Shown here: positions 17,435-26,557 of the stretch, piece by piece
How the letters are laid out: each line of letters begins with the position of its first letter
Position numbering within the stretch: the stretch's first letter is position 1
Origin: Parabacteroides sp. PFB2-10
Lineage (GTDB): Bacteria > Bacteroidota > Bacteroidia > Bacteroidales > Tannerellaceae
NCBI RefSeq assembly: GCF_029893085.1
Contig: NZ_JARXWI010000004.1
Coordinates: forward strand, 234,044-298,043
Direction: 5' to 3'
Length of the DNA: 64,000 nt
Notes under the pieces: model-generated
Seen by the model: only the letters and a program-made list of their open reading frames with translations
Told to the model about the DNA's origin: nothing
Databases searched by the model: none
Position numbers and translations under genes: made by a program

Positions 17435-17533
17435 GCAAGAGGGAACTGGACAAGTCCTGTTCTATCCTCTTGCCCTACGGGGTTACTTGCTGTTAATCAG
17501 CAAGATATTAAAAACGAGTTTTATAAAGACTCG
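17435..17533. other. Hairpin array, candidate origin of transfer
   Basis: Three stems lie in the 208-bp gap before the mobilization genes. At 17435-17473, GCAAGAGG-GAAC-GGAC pairs with GTCC-GTTC-CCTCTTGC. At 17486-17504, CTTGCTG pairs with CAGCAAG. At 17515-17533, CGAGT pairs with ACTCG. The first lacks a T-run. Position next to mobilization genes suits an oriT, but no nick site is known here. Confidence 0.45.
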
Positions 17534-17604
17534 TATAAATAAAATCGCTAATATCCTATTGATTAAGCGATTAATAAAATGAATTCTTATAAAAAAGTTA
17601 TAAT

Positions 17605-18192
17605 ATGGCGCAAAATAAGAATAAAACAGCATTAACGACGATTGGAATTGACCACGCCACCAATCGCCAGATAGATAAACTTTGCAAGCGATACAATCTT
17701 AAAAAAGGAGAGACTGTGAAGCTCGCTTTCGAGTATATGGATAAGGCCTGTATCAATCCGTCCGAGCCGCCGGAATCGGTTAAAACGGAATTGGCAAAAA
17801 TCAACAAGCGACAGGATGACCTGATGCGTTTTATCCGCCACTTTGAAGAAAAAGAACTGAATCCGATGATTCGGGCAACTCATTCGATAGCTGTCCGTTT
17901 CGATGAAGTAGTCAAGACATTGGAAGAGCTGATAAAATCAGAACTAACTCTCATATGGAATAAGCATTCAGATATCCTGCAACGAATAAGTGATACATTT
18001 GGGAAACATGCAAATATTGTCAATACCCAAACAAAGCAAATAGCCTCTTTAACTCAGATACAAAAGCAGGATAATAAAAAGCTCTTAGAATTAATAGCTT
18101 TATACGCAGAACTTACAACTTGTGGTGTGATGGATAGCAAGCGAAAAGAGGCTCTAAAAATAGAAATTAGCAAATTAATCAATCCTGAGTAA
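17605..18192 (+). CDS. BfmA/BtgA-like mobilization accessory protein
   Basis: 195 aa. The N-terminal GIDHATNRQIDKLCKRYNLK followed by KGETVKLAFEYMDK is a ribbon-helix-helix-like DNA-binding region found in BfmA/BtgA proteins of Bacteroides mobilizable elements. The remainder is helical (KRQDDLMRFIRHFEEKEL, EVVKTLEELI). It should bind the origin of transfer and help the relaxase. It ends 2 bp before the relaxase-like gene and begins right after the hairpin array. Confidence 0.8.
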   Translation: MAQNKNKTALTTIGIDHATNRQIDKLCKRYNLKKGETVKLAFEYMDKACINPSEPPESVKTELAKINKRQDDLMRFIRHFEEKELNPMIRATHSIAVRFDEVVKTLEELIKSELTLIWNKHSDILQRISDTFGKHANIVNTQTKQIASLTQIQKQDNKKLLELIALYAELTTCGVMDSKRKEALKIEISKLINPE

Positions 18193-18194
18193 CC

Positions 18195-19166
18195 ATGAAT
18201 ATAGACTTCCCGCCACCATCCGCCGGAACATACAACAATGCCGGAGGTTGTCGCCAGTTGGCAAATTACCTCGAACATGAAGATTTAGAACGTATAGAAA
18301 AAGGTATTTATACGGAAGGATTCTTCAATCTGACGGAAGACAATCTATATAAAGCCCAGATTATTGAGGATATTGATACAAATATCGGGCAGTTGCTGAA
18401 AACGGATGCCAAGTTCTACGCTATCCACGTTAGCCCCTCAGAAAAAGAACTAAAAACGATGGGAAATACCGAACAAGAGCAGGCAGAAGCTATGAAACGA
18501 TACATTCGGGAAGTCTTCATTCCCGAATACGCAAAGAATTTCAACAAAGGATTATCAGCGGAAGATATAAAGTTCTACGGTAAAATTCATTTTGACCGCA
18601 ACAGGTCAGATAATGAGCTGAATATGCACTGCCATTTGATTGTCAGCCGGAAAGACCAATCGAATAAAAAGAAGTTGTCGCCACTAACCAACCACAAAAA
18701 CACAAAGAAGGGAGCAATAAAAGGCGGTTTTGATAGAACGAACTTGTTTCAGCAGGCAGAAACAGGTTTTGATAAGCTTTTCGGCTATCAACGGGATTTA
18801 CAAGAAACATTTATGTACTGTAATACGATGAAAAACGGCAGTATAAAAGAGAAATTGCAAATGCAGGAGCAAGAATTAAAACAATCCTCAAATCCTTTAG
18901 TGTCTGAAATAGAACCGAATGAAAAGCAACACCGCACCAATGTTGGTACGGACATGCAGCCAAACGTTCAAACGTATGACCAGCCAAACAGCCAGCCAGC
19001 CGCTAAATCGATTAATCAATTAAGCGATAGCATTAGCGGAAAAAATATTCTCTCTTCCTTATTTTCCATACTCCCCACCGCTGCAGATGTTGGTAATCCC
19101 AATCCAGAAGATGGACAACCATTGAGAAAACCCAAGAAAAAGAAAAAAGGCAGAAGAATGGGATAA
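18195..19166 (+). CDS. Relaxase-like mobilization protein (DUF5712/BtgB type)
   Basis: 323 aa. The N-terminus (FPPPSAGTYNNAGGCRQLAN) and a core with MHCHLIVSRKD (His145, His147) match the HxH metal-site pattern of MobA/VirD2-like relaxases; FYAIHVSPSEKEL precedes it. The C-terminal about 100 residues are low-complexity, Gln/Asn-rich, and end in a basic KPKKKKKGRR tail. It should nick the transfer origin and pilot DNA into a helper conjugation machine. It pairs with the gene 2 bp upstream. Confidence 0.75.
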   Translation: MNIDFPPPSAGTYNNAGGCRQLANYLEHEDLERIEKGIYTEGFFNLTEDNLYKAQIIEDIDTNIGQLLKTDAKFYAIHVSPSEKELKTMGNTEQEQAEAMKRYIREVFIPEYAKNFNKGLSAEDIKFYGKIHFDRNRSDNELNMHCHLIVSRKDQSNKKKLSPLTNHKNTKKGAIKGGFDRTNLFQQAETGFDKLFGYQRDLQETFMYCNTMKNGSIKEKLQMQEQELKQSSNPLVSEIEPNEKQHRTNVGTDMQPNVQTYDQPNSQPAAKSINQLSDSISGKNILSSLFSILPTAADVGNPNPEDGQPLRKPKKKKKGRRMG

Positions 19167-19536
19167 TGAACTCCTTTTTCATTTGGTATACAAAGGTATA
19201 TTCCAAGAATAAAACGCCAACACCAAGCCGCAATCGGTTTTACGCGAAATCTCCACACCTACGCTACGCTTCGGGTAGTATTTTCCGTAAAAGTGTTGCC
19301 TTATTTATTCTTTCCATAGAAGAGGTGTTTACAAAATGTTAAAGGAGAAAATATGCGGTCATGTCTATATAGGGCTGTTTATCTGTATTGTATCATCGTA
19401 TCCTATATCTTATAACAGGAAAGTTTTATTGAAATCATTCCTGTTTTTGCCCGTAAAAACAAGAAAAATGCTTATGCACGTATATGATGTTTATAACTTT
19501 TTTGCCACATACAAATGCTGTTTCTCAAATATTTAG

Positions 19537-19544
19537 TAAATTTG
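19537..19544 (+). promoter_or_regulatory. -7 box before defence operon
   Basis: TAAATTTG, 31 bp before the chosen XRE start at 19576. No convincing -33 box is seen. The gap 19167-19536 holds no gene I can support; the 66-codon frame within it looks random. Confidence 0.4.
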
Positions 19545-19575
19545 TCGAAGTATGTCAAGTCAAATACTATCAACG

Positions 19576-19860
19576 ATGTTGTTTGCAGAGAAAATTCGTC
19601 AGCTACGTGAAGATAAGCAGTTATTACAGAGGCAGGTTTCCGCTGCTCTTGAAATAGATAATGCTTTATATTGTAAGATTGAGCGTGGAGATCGTCTTGC
19701 AAAGAGGGAGCAAGTGGTTAAGTTAGCTCAGCTTTTTGCGGTTGACTCCAAGGCATTACTAGTCCTTTGGCTTGCTGATAAAATCAATGCAACTGTGGTC
19801 GAAGAAAAAGAATTGGCTTTAGATGCATTGAGTATTGTTGAACAGAGCATAAAAAAATAG
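19576..19860 (+). CDS. XRE-family regulator of the defence operon
   Basis: 94 aa from MLFAEKIRQLRE, a typical XRE start; an upstream in-frame ATG at 19552 would add eight residues but lies only 7 bp after the -7 box. The HTH is LLQRQVSAALEIDNALYCKI (about residues 18-37), followed by ERGDRLAKREQVVKLAQLF. It lies 2 bp before the helicase gene, so it is probably the controller of this operon, as C-proteins are for restriction systems. Confidence 0.8.
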   Translation: MLFAEKIRQLREDKQLLQRQVSAALEIDNALYCKIERGDRLAKREQVVKLAQLFAVDSKALLVLWLADKINATVVEEKELALDALSIVEQSIKK

Positions 19861-19862
19861 AT

Positions 19863-22800
19863 ATGTCTTCTAAATTTTTCACAAACGAGAATGAAAACAC
19901 CTTGCTCAATAAAATCAAAGGTATTTTTGAACATAAAAACATTCATTTTTTCGATGCACTTGTTGGCTATTTCAGAGCTTCAGGTTATTTTCAGGTACGC
20001 CCTTTTGTTGATAAGGCAGCCGAAATTCGCGTTTTAGTTGGAATCAACATTGACGAGGCTGTTTACGATGCAAACAACAAGGGATTACTCTTTACAGGTA
20101 ATGAAGACAAAAGCATTGACACTTACATTGAAAATTTGAAAAAAGACATTCAATCAGCAAAATATGACAAGACAATCGAGGATGGAATGCTACAGTTTAT
20201 TCAGGACTTGATCGAGAAGAAGGTGAGTATAAGGGTTTACCCGAAACAAAACCTACATGCTAAAATATATATCTTCCGAGAAGTAGAAAAACACACTCAT
20301 GGTTATGGTTCAGTTATTACGGGATCGAGCAACTTGACCGATAACGGACTACAACACAATTTTGAATTTAATGTTGAATTGCGAGATGATGCAGATATTG
20401 ATTTTGCCACTGAAACTTTCGAACGGCTTTGGGAGCAAAGTATAGAGATTGAGAAGGATTTTGTTGAAAAATTAAAAACAGAGACTTATTTAAACGACTC
20501 GTTTACTCCTTTTGAAATCTATTATAAGTTTTTGATTGAATACTTTGGGAAGAGCGTTGAGTACGATCCTAATTCATTACGGGACTTACCCAAGGAATAC
20601 AAGAAACTTTCATATCAGGCAGATGCTGTAAATGACGGTTATGCTAAATTAGAAAAACACAATGGTTTCTTTCTTTCAGATGTCGTAGGTTTGGGAAAAA
20701 CGGTGGTGGCAGCGCAAATTGCCAAAAACTTCTTCTATCACAATGGTTTTCCTGATTATCTTTCAAAAACGTTAGTAATCTGTCCTCCTGCTTTGTACGA
20801 CAACTGGCAAGAAACATTTGACAAATTCGGTATAAACGATTACAAAATTCACACCAATGGAAGTTTGCATAAAATCCGCAATGCCCGAAATTACGATTTG
20901 GTAATTGTTGATGAGGCGCATAAATTCCGTAACGATTCAGCGGAAATGTATAATGCTTTGCAGAAAATCTGCAAAACGCCAACCCGCAGAGGAACGCAGA
21001 AAAAGATAATGCTAGTATCCGCGACTCCGCTCAACAATCGTCCTGAAGACATTGCAAATCAGGTTTATCTATTTCAAGACAAAAAAGACTCAACGCTTGA
21101 AATAAGCAACTTACAACACTTTTTTGCTCCGAAAATAAAAAAGTATAAAGAATTAAAGAAAGAAAGTAATGTCAAGAAAATGGCAAAAGAGGTGAAAGCA
21201 CTGTACGAAGAAATTCGTAAATACGTGGTTGAACCACTTACTGTTCGCCGAACTCGCACAGACTTACTTGAAAATGAAGAATACGCTAAAGATTTACGCG
21301 AACAAGGAATTACATTTCCCGTGGTAAAACAACCCATAAAAATACTCTATCAGCTTGACTACGATTTGGAAATGCTTTACGACAAAACGATAAAGATATT
21401 ACGAGATGAACTGACTTACTATCGGTACCAGACTATAAAATTTCTTATCCCTGAAAAGAAAAAGAAATATAAAAATGCCGAATTAGCTTCATTGCAGTTG
21501 AAATTTATTATGAAGACTTTGTTGGTGAAGCGACTTGATAGTAGTTTTTTTGCTTTTCGTTCTTCGCTCGAACGCTTTGCTCAGGCTACAGCAAATATGG
21601 TTAAGATGTTTGATGATAATCTTGTTTTTATAGCCCCAAACCTTGATGTAAACAAATACATTGAAGAAGACCGCGAAGAAGAACTTCTACAACTGCTTGT
21701 CAATTTGCAAGATACAGACCCAAGCATTGAAATATGCACTGCTACTGATTTTGAAGATGGATTTGTTGAGGGATTGAAAAGCGATTTTGACATTTTACAA
21801 AATCTTGTCAAAGAATGGAAGAAAGTTAAAACGGATCCAAAGTTGGATATCTTTAAAGATTATTTGAGGAACAAACTTCTATCCTCTCGAATAAACAAAG
21901 AAGGGAAGTTGGTTGTGTTTTCTGAGTCGCAAGAAACGACTAATTATCTGTATGAGGAGTTAAAAAAAGAAGGTTTTGATAAAATATTGGCTGTAAACAG
22001 CAAAAATCGTAAAGATAAATTTCCACTTCTTAGAGAAAATTTTGACGCAAATCTCAAAAAAGAGTTGCAGAAAAACGACTATGATATAGTGATTTCTACC
22101 GAAGTGCTGGCGGAAGGAGTGAATATGCACCGTGCAAATGTCATTGTGAACTATGATACACCTTGGAACTCAACACGTCTCATGCAACGCATTGGGCGCG
22201 TAAATCGTATTGGAAGTACAGCAAAGGAAGTTCATGTTTTCAACTTTTTCCCTACTACAAAAGTTGAAAATGATATTGAACTGCAAAAGAAGGCAATTCT
22301 TAAACTACAGGCATTTCATAGTGCCTTAGGCGAAGATAGTCAGATTTATTCTGATGAAGAAATTGTTGAAAGTTTTGGGCTTTTTGATAAAATGGCACAA
22401 GAAGAAAAAGATGAAAAGTTAAAGATTCTACTTGAACTTCGTAAGTTCAAAGAAGAAAATCCCGAGCTTTTCAAGAAAATAAAAAACATGACGCTTCGGG
22501 CACGTACCGGCCGTGAAGATAAAGAACTACATGATACTACTATTGCCTTTATTCGTAGTGAGAAGCGTAATTCGTTCTTGTTAGTTAAAGAAAACGATGA
22601 ACCGCAAGAACTTACATTTTTGCAGGCAGAAGAAATTTATCGCGCTCATAAAGAAGAGAAGCCTCTACCACTTACAGAAAATCACCATGCACAAGTGGAA
22701 AAGAGCATTACTCTTTTTAGACAGCAATTAGAAGCAGAAAAACAAGCAGAGCGTACTATTGTTATCTCACAGAGTCCTGCCGAGAAACAAGCATTGAGCT

Positions 22801-23093
22801 ATCTGGATGCAATAATAAAACTTCAACTTGCAGATAAACGCGAAGAAGAATTGTTGATATTGACAAAAGAAGCTGTTAGTTTGGGGAAATTTCAAAAACT
22901 TTCAAAAGAAATCAGCGCTCTATACAAAAATATTAAAAAAGTTTCAATGCTGCCTGTAAAACAGCTTGAAGCGATACTAAAAATAGCTCAAAATTATCCT
23001 TTGCAGGAAAACGAAGATAAACTAGAGACAGAAAAACCAAAGGAAAATAAAAACTTTGTACCTGAAATAATTATCAGCGAAAGCTTTAAGTAG
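19863..23093 (+). CDS. PLD-nuclease / SNF2-type helicase
   Basis: 1076 aa. The N-terminal phospholipase-D-like domain has HAKIYIF (HxK near residue 131) and GSSNLTDNGL (near 155). The superfamily 2 helicase core follows: Walker A VVGLGKT (about 273-279), VDEAH (about 349-353), SATPL (about 385) and motif VI QRIGRVNRIG (about 775). This architecture occurs beside N6-adenine methylases in restriction-like and DISARM-like loci. It probably translocates on DNA and cuts it. It is coupled to the methylase gene 8 bp downstream. I see no frameshift. Confidence 0.85.
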   Translation: MSSKFFTNENENTLLNKIKGIFEHKNIHFFDALVGYFRASGYFQVRPFVDKAAEIRVLVGINIDEAVYDANNKGLLFTGNEDKSIDTYIENLKKDIQSAKYDKTIEDGMLQFIQDLIEKKVSIRVYPKQNLHAKIYIFREVEKHTHGYGSVITGSSNLTDNGLQHNFEFNVELRDDADIDFATETFERLWEQSIEIEKDFVEKLKTETYLNDSFTPFEIYYKFLIEYFGKSVEYDPNSLRDLPKEYKKLSYQADAVNDGYAKLEKHNGFFLSDVVGLGKTVVAAQIAKNFFYHNGFPDYLSKTLVICPPALYDNWQETFDKFGINDYKIHTNGSLHKIRNARNYDLVIVDEAHKFRNDSAEMYNALQKICKTPTRRGTQKKIMLVSATPLNNRPEDIANQVYLFQDKKDSTLEISNLQHFFAPKIKKYKELKKESNVKKMAKEVKALYEEIRKYVVEPLTVRRTRTDLLENEEYAKDLREQGITFPVVKQPIKILYQLDYDLEMLYDKTIKILRDELTYYRYQTIKFLIPEKKKKYKNAELASLQLKFIMKTLLVKRLDSSFFAFRSSLERFAQATANMVKMFDDNLVFIAPNLDVNKYIEEDREEELLQLLVNLQDTDPSIEICTATDFEDGFVEGLKSDFDILQNLVKEWKKVKTDPKLDIFKDYLRNKLLSSRINKEGKLVVFSESQETTNYLYEELKKEGFDKILAVNSKNRKDKFPLLRENFDANLKKELQKNDYDIVISTEVLAEGVNMHRANVIVNYDTPWNSTRLMQRIGRVNRIGSTAKEVHVFNFFPTTKVENDIELQKKAILKLQAFHSALGEDSQIYSDEEIVESFGLFDKMAQEEKDEKLKILLELRKFKEENPELFKKIKNMTLRARTGREDKELHDTTIAFIRSEKRNSFLLVKENDEPQELTFLQAEEIYRAHKEEKPLPLTENHHAQVEKSITLFRQQLEAEKQAERTIVISQSPAEKQALSYLDAIIKLQLADKREEELLILTKEAVSLGKFQKLSKEISALYKNIKKVSMLPVKQLEAILKIAQNYPLQENEDKLETEKPKENKNFVPEIIISESFK

Positions 23094-23101
23094 AAACAAT
23101 T

Positions 23102-26100
23102 ATGACACAGCAAGAACTTAAAAAAGCATATAATCGCCAAGATTGGCATATTTGGTTGCAAGATATTTTCGGTTCTCAAGTACAATTCGAGACACAAGCC
23201 GAAAAGATTGAAATAGACAAAGAGCAACTGAAATCTATACACCGTTTTGCTTCCATAAAGCTTGCCTATGGCAAAAATCTTGCTGTGTTGGATATCGAAA
23301 CGCAAGCAAGCGTTCAAATTGCCCGTAATCGAATTGGATTAAACAAGTCGCTTGTAAAACTTATCGACCACGCCCGCTACCACGGTATCTTAGCGTTTTA
23401 TCATAGCGAAGACAAATCACAAACCCAATATCGTCTTTCCTTTATCAGTAGCGAGCCGACCATTGACGCGAACGGAAATTTCAGCATAGAAAACACTCCG
23501 CCGAAGCGATTTACATATGTGCTTGGCGAAAACGAAAAAACAAAAACACCCGCCGACCGTCTGAAAATGATTGCCGACAAACGCGGAAATACTTCGTTGG
23601 AAGATATTAAAAATGCTTTTTCGGTCGAAACGCTTACCAAAGAATTTTATAATGAACTGTCCAATTGGTATTTTTGGGCATTGCAGAATGTGGTTTTCCC
23701 CGATGACTTGGATAAGTTGAAACTAATAAAAATAGATGTGGATAAACGGAATGACGAAGAAAAGAAATTGACTGAACTTCGCAATTCCACTTCTGTCATT
23801 CGCTTGATTACCCGCTTGATGTTTGTTTGGTTCTTGAAGCAAAAAAACTTGATTAAAGATGAACTTTTCAACACACAGGAGCTTGATAAAATACTCAACT
23901 ATAATGATAAAACAGGAAGTACATTTTATAAAGCCATTCTTCAGAACCTCTTTTTTGCTACGCTCAACACCGAAATGAGCGATAAACGAAAGTTTGTCAA
24001 TCGCCAAGCTGGTATTCAAGGTTTTTACCGATACGAACGTTTTTTTAAAAACAAAGAACGCTTTATCGAACTAACCAAAGATATACCTTTTCTAAATGGT
24101 GGATTATTTGAGAATCTCGACAAAAATGTGGGAGAAGAAAACGAGATACGAATTGACTGTTTTTCAAATAGACCGAGCAAGGAACTTTTGTTAAAAGTTC
24201 CAGATTTTCTGTTTTTTTCGGAAGAAGAAACAGTTGATTTAAACAAATTCTACGACACTAAAGGCAAAAATTACAAGGTACGTGGGTTAATTGATATACT
24301 TAAAACCTATAATTTTACCATTGAAGAAAACACGCCGACTGATGTAGAAGTAGCTCTTGATCCCGAATTACTGGGAAAAGTATTTGAAAATTTGTTGGCA
24401 AGTTTCAATCCTGAAACACAAACCACCGCTCGCAAGCAAACAGGTTCTTTTTATACGCCACGAGAAATCGTAGATTATATGGTAAATGAAAGTTTGGCTG
24501 CTTATTTGCAAGAAAAAGTAGGAGATGATTGGGAAAATAATATCCGTACAATTTCTGCTCTCAATGATGTAAAAATCCTTGACCCTGCTTGCGGATCGGG
24601 AGCTTTTCCGATGGGAATTCTGCTTAGAATGGTGCAAATTCTACAAAAGCTTGACCCTAAAAATGAACTTTGGAAACAACGCCAACTTGATATTGCAGGA
24701 AAAATAGAAGACGAGCGAGCACGAGAAGCTGCCATTAACAATATTGAAGAAGCTTTTGAAAACAATGCACTTGATTATGGACGGAAATTGTTTTTGATTG
24801 AAAACTGCATTTTCGGAATTGATATTCAGCCGATTGCTGTGCAAATTTCAAAACTTCGTTTCTTTATTTCGCTTATTTGTGAGCAAACTCCCAATCCTGA
24901 AAAGCCGAATTTGGGAATACGTCCTCTGCCTAATTTAGAAACCAAATTTGTAGCGGCAAACACGCTGATAGGACTTGAAAAGCCAAAGCAAAGAGCACTG
25001 GGAATGGATTTGATAGACCCGCTCGAAGAACAACTTGCCACAGTACGCCATAAGCATTTTAGCGCACGAACGCCCGAAACAAAACGCAAGTATCGCGATA
25101 GAGACTACGAGCTGCGCACCAAAATAGCCGAAAAACTGAAAGAAATCGGATTTAACAACGATACTGCAGAAAAAATCGCGGCGTGGAATCCTTACGATCA
25201 AAATGATTATGCAAGATGGTTTGATGCCGAATGGATGTTTGATGTAAAAGACGGTTTTGATATTGTGATCGGAAATCCGCCATGGGTATCTTTAAAAGGG
25301 AAACAAGGGATTACAGAAACAAAACGGAATAATTTAAAGGTATTAATGCAAGAATACGATGATGCCAACACATATATGCCAAATTTATTTGAATTTTTCA
25401 TTTTGTTCTCATTGAAAACAATTAAAAATAATGGTATTCTTACATTTATTGTACCTGACAGAATGGGCTTTAATATTGCTTTTTCTGCATTAAGAAAAAA
25501 AATATTATCTAAATTCAAACTACTTGAAATTGTGTATAAGTGGAAATTTGAGATGATAATTGCTGATACAATGACCTTTATAATAAAAAACGAACGAAGA
25601 GATAATTACTCTTTCAAAATAAAAACAAGACCTGATAATCAAGTGCTATTTTATTCCAATAAAGTAATTTTACAAACTCCACTATCTGAATTTAGGGGAT
25701 TTGATAATATTTCTATTCAAAATTTGGTAAACACAATAATGTGTCGAGGGAACCCTTTGTCTAATTATTGCAAGTCGACTTCAGGATTTGGGGGGAAATC
25801 AGAATTAATTACAGATGATAGGATTAATAACACACAAATTGAAGTGGTTAGAGGTAGAAGCATTGCGAAATTTTGTTTGTTGAAAAAATATTATTTTGAA
25901 TTTCGAGATGAGAATATTACGGGAAGGACTCGTGATGAAGTAAAATTGAGGAAGAAGGAGAAAATTTTATTAAGAAAAACAGGTTCAGAAATAATTGCAA
26001 CATATGACAATACTGCTATTTACCCTGAGCAATCGTTGTATTTTCTATATGACTTTAATGACAGTCCACTTTTTTTGCTTGGAGTATTAAATTCTAAATT

Positions 26101-26557
26101 AATCAACTGGTATTATTGCAATCGCTTAGTAACAAATGAAGATAGTACTCCGCAGCTAAAAAACATTGATCTAGACACCATTCCTATTCCTTCAATTTCT
26201 ACTAATCAACAACAACCTATAATCTCCCTTATAAACTATATTCTTTATCTTAAAAATAAAGATAACTCGGTAATTTCAGAAATAGGAACCAATGAAATCA
26301 TTTCGTCTTATTTCGAAAAAGTAGTTGATGCCTGCGTTTACGAACTTTATTTCGAGGAAGAAATAAAACAACAGCAGGTGGACGTGTTGGAGCTTATCGG
26401 GCAGTCGATAGACAAAGTTGCCGACTTGCCAATTGAACAGCAAATTATCCGCTTATTCGAGGAATGGAACGATTATAAAAACGAAGTCCGCAACCGAATC
26501 ATTTTGCAGGAAACACGAAGCGAAAGCGTAGCACAAATTATCAAGTCGATGAACTAA
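23102..26557 (+). CDS. Eco57I-type N6-adenine DNA methyltransferase
   Basis: 1151 aa. SAM motif I is DPACGSGAF (about residues 494-502) and the catalytic motif IV is NPPW (about 724-727), the gamma-class pattern of N6-adenine methylases. TGSFYTPREIVDYMV precedes motif I. The C-terminal third, after the catalytic core, is likely the target-recognition part. The size resembles methylases of type IIG, DISARM and BREX systems, but no pglZ, drmA or drmB is nearby. It probably marks host DNA for the helicase-nuclease upstream. Its stop overlaps the next start by 1 bp. Confidence 0.88.
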   Translation: MTQQELKKAYNRQDWHIWLQDIFGSQVQFETQAEKIEIDKEQLKSIHRFASIKLAYGKNLAVLDIETQASVQIARNRIGLNKSLVKLIDHARYHGILAFYHSEDKSQTQYRLSFISSEPTIDANGNFSIENTPPKRFTYVLGENEKTKTPADRLKMIADKRGNTSLEDIKNAFSVETLTKEFYNELSNWYFWALQNVVFPDDLDKLKLIKIDVDKRNDEEKKLTELRNSTSVIRLITRLMFVWFLKQKNLIKDELFNTQELDKILNYNDKTGSTFYKAILQNLFFATLNTEMSDKRKFVNRQAGIQGFYRYERFFKNKERFIELTKDIPFLNGGLFENLDKNVGEENEIRIDCFSNRPSKELLLKVPDFLFFSEEETVDLNKFYDTKGKNYKVRGLIDILKTYNFTIEENTPTDVEVALDPELLGKVFENLLASFNPETQTTARKQTGSFYTPREIVDYMVNESLAAYLQEKVGDDWENNIRTISALNDVKILDPACGSGAFPMGILLRMVQILQKLDPKNELWKQRQLDIAGKIEDERAREAAINNIEEAFENNALDYGRKLFLIENCIFGIDIQPIAVQISKLRFFISLICEQTPNPEKPNLGIRPLPNLETKFVAANTLIGLEKPKQRALGMDLIDPLEEQLATVRHKHFSARTPETKRKYRDRDYELRTKIAEKLKEIGFNNDTAEKIAAWNPYDQNDYARWFDAEWMFDVKDGFDIVIGNPPWVSLKGKQGITETKRNNLKVLMQEYDDANTYMPNLFEFFILFSLKTIKNNGILTFIVPDRMGFNIAFSALRKKILSKFKLLEIVYKWKFEMIIADTMTFIIKNERRDNYSFKIKTRPDNQVLFYSNKVILQTPLSEFRGFDNISIQNLVNTIMCRGNPLSNYCKSTSGFGGKSELITDDRINNTQIEVVRGRSIAKFCLLKKYYFEFRDENITGRTRDEVKLRKKEKILLRKTGSEIIATYDNTAIYPEQSLYFLYDFNDSPLFLLGVLNSKLINWYYCNRLVTNEDSTPQLKNIDLDTIPIPSISTNQQQPIISLINYILYLKNKDNSVISEIGTNEIISSYFEKVVDACVYELYFEEEIKQQQVDVLELIGQSIDKVADLPIEQQIIRLFEEWNDYKNEVRNRIILQETRSESVAQIIKSMN

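Noticed and set aside
19336..19536. 66-codon frame between the relaxase-like gene and the XRE regulator
   Set aside because: Composition looks random, no motif or promoter fits, and it lies in an AT-rich gap.
19863..26557. DISARM or BREX assignment for the helicase-methylase pair
   Set aside because: drmA, drmB, pglZ and brx genes are absent; only two of the needed parts are present.
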